Shown here one piece after another: positions 60,140 to 64,000 of a DNA stretch of 64,000 bases. Position numbers and translations under genes: made by a program. The stretch is taken from contig JANQQF010000011.1 of assembly GCA_028285035.1 (NCBI GenBank), forward strand, positions 62,001 to 126,000. The letters run 5' to 3'. This stretch comes from Phycisphaerae bacterium. GTDB lineage: Bacteria > Chloroflexota > Anaerolineae > 4572-78 > J111. Position 1 is the first letter of the stretch. Every line of letters starts with the position of its first letter. The notes below the pieces were generated by a model that made no database searches, was not told the DNA's origin, and saw nothing but the letters and a program-made list of their open reading frames with translations.

Positions 60140-61150
60140 TCATAAAACCTGCTCAAGTTTATCGGGTAAATCACCCTTTACCTGAAGACGTTCAATCGCT
60201 GCACGAGTTTGCTGCACACTTTCGTGGGGAATATCACCTTTCTGCTTTTGCAGCCGACACAGATCAAGCCACGCCTCAGCCTCTTCTCGAAGCGCACCCA
60301 ACCCGTTAATCGATGTCAGATGGCTTTGCCGGGCCTCGATGGCTGCATCAAGGTCATCGAGCAATTCATAATAGGCCACCCGGATTGTCCAATAACGCAT
60401 TCCGAAAATCACATTGCACAGCGCTCGTACAGACTCGCTTTGGGCAAAACAATGTTTTGCTTGTTCCACGGCTCCTAGTTCTAGATGAGCTACGGCTTGC
60501 AATATCAGCCCTTCGACAATGTTGTCTTGGCTCTGGTTGTCCCGGCCCAGTTTCTCAGCTGTCTCAGCATGACTTAACATTGCTGCCCAATCATTTTGCA
60601 GAAAAGCCAAATAGGACAAGTAAATATGAGCATTTGAGCCGTGATGTGAGTTATCTGCTTTACTCAGATAGCTTTGCGAGGCCAACATTGCGGCGTTGAT
60701 GTCCCCTCGTCTTAATTCAAACATAGCTCGTTCGCCGGCAAGACATTGCGTGCATTGGGACTCTGGTGGTGCCTCTTTTTGCATATGATCCAAAGCCGTC
60801 TCAATGGTTTCCTGATAGCTCACCGGATCAGTGCCAACGTGCGCGGCGATCAAATCTTGATACAAGCAAATGCGGGTGCTCCATCCTTGGTAGTGCGGCT
60901 TACGGGCTTCAACCGCAGATTGTACAGCCAAAGGCAAGCCCTTAACATAGTCACGTTTTTTGAAGATAATGGTTTGGGCCAACCAATGGCGAGACTCCAT
61001 CCGCCACAGATCTTGACCCAATTGTTCAGCAATATTAATCGCCTCCTCAAGCATAGCAATCACTCGGTCAGGATCGCTATCAAAGTAGTGATGCCACTCC
61101 CAATGCAATTCAAAATAACGGTTTTCTAGGGCTTCTTGATCATCATTCAT
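60140..61150 (-). CDS. Helical-repeat (TPR-like) protein, tandem copy 2
   Basis: 336-residue soluble protein made of TPR-like helical pairs (DPDRVIAMLEEAINIAEQLG; RMESRHWLAQTIIFKKRDYV; ALREEAEAWLDLCRLQKQKG). It has the same length as the next gene and more than half of its residues are the same, so the two are a tandem duplication. Both keep a CxxC in SQCTQCLAGER near residue 133. AGGAGG lies about 11 nt before the ATG. Function is unknown; location after an Hsp90-like ATPase suggests a co-chaperone-like adaptor, since TPR proteins often bind Hsp90. Confidence 0.85.
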   Translation of the reverse strand: MNDDQEALENRYFELHWEWHHYFDSDPDRVIAMLEEAINIAEQLGQDLWRMESRHWLAQTIIFKKRDYVKGLPLAVQSAVEARKPHYQGWSTRICLYQDLIAAHVGTDPVSYQETIETALDHMQKEAPPESQCTQCLAGERAMFELRRGDINAAMLASQSYLSKADNSHHGSNAHIYLSYLAFLQNDWAAMLSHAETAEKLGRDNQSQDNIVEGLILQAVAHLELGAVEQAKHCFAQSESVRALCNVIFGMRYWTIRVAYYELLDDLDAAIEARQSHLTSINGLGALREEAEAWLDLCRLQKQKGDIPHESVQQTRAAIERLQVKGDLPDKLEQVL

Positions 61151-61188
61151 TTTTGATTTGGCCTCCTACCAGCTCAAGTTCATTGATT

Positions 61189-62199
61189 TTAGTGAAGTAA
61201 CTGCTCTAACCTTCCAGGTAAGCCCCCCTTCGTTTGAAGACGTTCAATCGCAGTTCGCGTTTGTTCTAATGTTTCAAGATGGATATCACCCTGTTGCTTT
61301 TGCAATCGACACAAATCAAGCCAGGCTTCAGCCTCTTCCCGAAGTGCGCCTAGTCCTGCAATTGTGTTGAGATGCGTTTGTCGCGCAGTAATGGCTGCGT
61401 CTAGGTCACCGGAAAATTCGTAATACATCACCCGGCCAGTCCAATATTGCATACCGAAAGTTACCCCACACAACTCTCGTTCGGCTTCGCTTTGCAAAAA
61501 GAGACTGTGCCCCTTTTCAATATCTCCAAGTTTGAGATGCGCGACCGCTTGCCACACCAACGCTTTAACTAAATTGTTTACATGGTGAGGACGGCTCACT
61601 TTTTCTGCTGCTTCGGCATGTCTCAGGACGGCTGCCCAATCATCTTCCAAAAATGCAATATACATCAAGTGAATTTGAGCATATGAATGGTGGTAATCGG
61701 TGTTAGCGTTACTCAAGTAGGTTTGTCCAACCAATTTTGCCGCATTAAGATTACCTCGATTTAACTCGAATGAGGTTCGCTCACCAAAGAGACAATGAAA
61801 GCATTGTGATGATGGCGGGGCCTCAGCCTGCATTCGATCCAACGCTACTTCAATGGCCTCGGCGTGAGTCAAAGCATCTACCCCAATATAAGCGGCAATC
61901 AGGTCTTGATAGAGACAAATTCGGGTAGTCCAGTCTTTATACATCGGGTGCCGTGCCTCGGTAGCGGATTGAACCGTTAGGGGCAACCCTTTTGTAAAAT
62001 CACGCTTCTTCAAAACCAACACCTGAGCCAACCAATGACGAGCCTCCATCTCCCAATAAGGCTCCTCTAGGGTTTTGGCAATACCAATTGCTTCCTCGAT
62101 CATCGCAATAGCTCGATCAGGATCAGTGTTAAAATGATCATCCCAATTCCACCACAATAAGCGGTATCGTTCTTCCAATTTGCCTTCTTCGTCACTCAT
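61189..62199 (-). CDS. Helical-repeat (TPR-like) protein, tandem copy 1
   Basis: 336-residue paralogue of the downstream gene, with matching blocks such as DPDRAIAMIEEAIGIAKTLE, KKRDFTKGLPLTVQSATEAR and TRICLYQDLIAAYIG. The CxxC appears as SQCFHCLFGER. Its start overlaps the stop of the Hsp90-like gene by 4 bp, which implies coupled synthesis and a shared role. No catalytic motif is visible. It is probably a cytoplasmic scaffold or adaptor. Confidence 0.85.
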   Translation of the reverse strand: MSDEEGKLEERYRLLWWNWDDHFNTDPDRAIAMIEEAIGIAKTLEEPYWEMEARHWLAQVLVLKKRDFTKGLPLTVQSATEARHPMYKDWTTRICLYQDLIAAYIGVDALTHAEAIEVALDRMQAEAPPSSQCFHCLFGERTSFELNRGNLNAAKLVGQTYLSNANTDYHHSYAQIHLMYIAFLEDDWAAVLRHAEAAEKVSRPHHVNNLVKALVWQAVAHLKLGDIEKGHSLFLQSEAERELCGVTFGMQYWTGRVMYYEFSGDLDAAITARQTHLNTIAGLGALREEAEAWLDLCRLQKQQGDIHLETLEQTRTAIERLQTKGGLPGRLEQLLH

Positions 62200-64000
62200 T
62201 CGATCAATTCTCCTATAGCACTGGTCAGCGATGAAAATGCATCTGTGGCCATGGATGCGGTCATTGTTTTACCCGAGAATAATCGAGCAATTTGATACAA
62301 CAGGTCAATGGCAATTTGCTGATTTCGCTCGGAAATGTTTGGATCAGACAATTGAATAACAAACGGACAACTCGCGTTCAAGAAAAGTGTGCCTTGATCC
62401 CCTTCTTGCTTTGGTCGCGTCCCCATAAACGAGGACACTAATCCAGAAATCGCTGGATCAAGTTCGTCATTCTCTATGGCAATATGCACATCCTGCCACT
62501 TTTCGGCATCCTTGGGATGGATCATCAGGGCCGGGATTTGAGAGGGTTCAAAAGCTGCCACCTTAACCGGAATGCCTAGCCGTTCTGAGGCAGCCAGTAG
62601 ATCGATGAATTCATTAGAAGTAGCCTCTTTGAATAATTTGGTCGGTTCTTCATCAAGGGGAATCAATTCCAACTCCTCTTGATGCTCTTCCGCAAACTTT
62701 GCCAAGAAAGGGCGAACTGCAAACCAAACAGCCTCAATCACTGGATATGAGTTCCCTTCCGCCAGTACCTTTTCCTGTAACGATTTAATTTCGTGGGTGA
62801 CGTAGTATAATTTCCCATCTGTCAGTTTTAGATAATCCGGCAACGTCATTTCCCCCTGTGAAGTACGAAAGGTTAGAATGTTTGCCACCTGATTAAAGAA
62901 TTCATCATCCTGCACCGCCCACCCCGTCATCACATCGGCGTGCCCACGTACAATACGTTGCCACAATTGAGGTTTTTGCTGTTGAATTTGATGCATAGCT
63001 GCACTGAGCTGCTTGCCCAGAGCTTGTCGGACCAGCGTAAAGTTCTCGTCACGCCGCACCGACTCTCGTGAGGCTGTTGGGTGCAAAAATGGCGACTCAA
63101 CCAAACCCCGCACAAATTTGGCCCAGGGTGGCAACAACTCCTGCTCAGTATCTGTGATAAACATGCCCCGGATATAAACGTGTAAATCGCCATATTCTCG
63201 AATCGAAGTGATGGTTGAATCAGGGATAAAAAGAAAGCCCTGCAACGGTGTCTCAATTGTATCCCCGTGAGAGACTATCTCGATATGATCCTGTAAAGGA
63301 ATGATGGCCAGCGGCGGTGGCATTTGAAATTCTCGCTCAATAAAGTGGCGCAGTGCATATTCTTGGTCAATATGCTTCCAAGGGGCCTTCATCTCATTCT
63401 CAGGCTGTGTCTGACCGTTGAGATAAATTGGAATTGGTAGAAAATTGGCAAACTGACGAATTTTCTGGCTTAGGATTTTCGCTTCAGTCAGAAAGCTAGC
63501 TTCAGCCCGGACATTCAAAATAATCGTCGTGCCTCGCTTTTCTCGATTGCCTGCTTCAACAGTGAATGAGTCACCTCCACCGGCCATCAAGCGCAAAGCC
63601 TCACTATCAGGTTGCCAGGACTTTGTTTCCACCACCACTTCGTTGGCTAACATAAACGCGCTCAGGAAACCAAATCCAAACTGGCCAATCAACTCCTGCC
63701 CCGCCTCAGGCTCAAATAGCTCAAGATGAGATCGTAATTCACGAGTGTAGCTGCGCCCGATGGTGGTCAGATACGTTTCAAGCTCCTCATACGTCAAGCC
63801 AGAACCATTGTCATGCACCGTCAAGGTGTTAGCCTCAATCTCGATTTCAATACGTGGTCCATAATTCTCAGGCTTAGCTTCAACGACAAAGCGAGTACAG
63901 CTATCATGCGCATTTTGGATTAACTCACGTAATCCAACGGAAGGATTGGCATAAAGACTTCCGGCTAACACCTCCAACAAGCCATCCATATTGAGCTTAA
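62196..64000 (-). CDS. Hsp90/HtpG-like GHKL ATPase, 5' end probably outside window
   Basis: At least 600 residues. The N-terminal GHKL ATP site shows LRELIQNAHDSC (metal-binding Asn), VHDNGSGLTYEEL, and IGQFGFGFLSAFM (glycine-rich lid). The middle domain includes YIRGMFITDTE and SPFLHPTASRESVRRDE, typical of HtpG-like proteins. It lacks obvious similarity to the HtpG C-terminal dimer domain, ending in a different helical segment. The frame stays open past ATG 63989 to the edge (Lys-Leu-Asn before it), and HtpG proteins begin a little earlier, so the start may be cut. Coupled with two TPR-like genes downstream. Confidence 0.88.
   Translation of the reverse strand, partial: KLNMDGLLEVLAGSLYANPSVGLRELIQNAHDSCTRFVVEAKPENYGPRIEIEIEANTLTVHDNGSGLTYEELETYLTTIGRSYTRELRSHLELFEPEAGQELIGQFGFGFLSAFMLANEVVVETKSWQPDSEALRLMAGGGDSFTVEAGNREKRGTTIILNVRAEASFLTEAKILSQKIRQFANFLPIPIYLNGQTQPENEMKAPWKHIDQEYALRHFIEREFQMPPPLAIIPLQDHIEIVSHGDTIETPLQGFLFIPDSTITSIREYGDLHVYIRGMFITDTEQELLPPWAKFVRGLVESPFLHPTASRESVRRDENFTLVRQALGKQLSAAMHQIQQQKPQLWQRIVRGHADVMTGWAVQDDEFFNQVANILTFRTSQGEMTLPDYLKLTDGKLYYVTHEIKSLQEKVLAEGNSYPVIEAVWFAVRPFLAKFAEEHQEELELIPLDEEPTKLFKEATSNEFIDLLAASERLGIPVKVAAFEPSQIPALMIHPKDAEKWQDVHIAIENDELDPAISGLVSSFMGTRPKQEGDQGTLFLNASCPFVIQLSDPNISERNQQIAIDLLYQIARLFSGKTMTASMATDAFSSLTSAIGELIE

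Overview
The window looks like chromosomal DNA of a free-living bacterium of moderate GC content. My best guess is Chloroflexota (Anaerolineae-like). The reasons are the large GT-C/DUF2723/PTPS-related membrane proteins, FecR-like and DUF11 surface proteins, frequent GTG/TTG starts and many short palindromic repeats; this is inference. There are no rRNA genes, CRISPR arrays, insertion sequences or phage structural genes. Genes sit in short runs on both strands.

Layout. 1-6.3 kb (+): catabolic block with an M20 peptidase (cut by the window edge), hyuA-hyuB and an EthD-like protein, interrupted by a lower-GC methyltransferase framed by hairpin arrays. 6.4-9 kb (-): SDR, VOC protein and MFS exporter. 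9.3 kb (+): DEDDh exonuclease. 9.8-15.8 kb (-): a four-gene overlapping operon mcrB-mcrC-ABC-class ATPase-RsmF-like m5C RNA methyltransferase. 15.9-20.1 kb (-): GT2, a small unknown and uvrA. 20.4-28.4 kb (-): three TAATG-coupled giant membrane proteins, each carrying an in-frame palindromic repeat. 28.5-36.8 kb (+): Gfo/Idh oxidoreductase, GNAT, frameshifted agmatinase, cysteine-synthase-like enzyme, TPR protein, methyltransferase, SDR and acyl-CoA ligase. 36.8-43 kb (-): aldo/keto reductase and a GT39/FecR/DUF2723 envelope operon. 43-47 kb (+): DUF4177-like protein, adenylate-kinase-like protein, membrane protein plus a 56-residue partner, and a Ser/Thr kinase. 47-50.7 kb (-): two pentapeptide proteins, an FmdB-like protein, a response regulator and a glutaminyl cyclase. 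50.8-55.4 kb (+): obg, nadD, a YjhG-type dehydratase and a deaminase. 55.4-64 kb (-): a DUF11 surface protein, then the most interesting locus.

The locus to look at is 58.3-59.4 kb (minus strand). A tRNA-like gene with a CUA (amber-reading) anticodon has its own plausible promoter. It is followed by an unknown 155-residue gene whose Shine-Dalgarno is buried in an 11-bp hairpin. That gene overlaps a PTRHD1-like peptidyl-tRNA hydrolase gene that has a good ribosome-binding site, an ATG, and then an in-frame TAG at codon 5 before the conserved domain starts. A suppressor-type tRNA beside a peptidyl-tRNA hydrolase gene that needs amber read-through suggests a self-contained, possibly autoregulated translation or RNA-quality-control module. 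Just upstream on the same strand lie an Hsp90-like ATPase and two tandemly duplicated 336-residue helical-repeat proteins.

All calls come from reading motifs and pairing by eye. No database search, covariance model or folding program was run.
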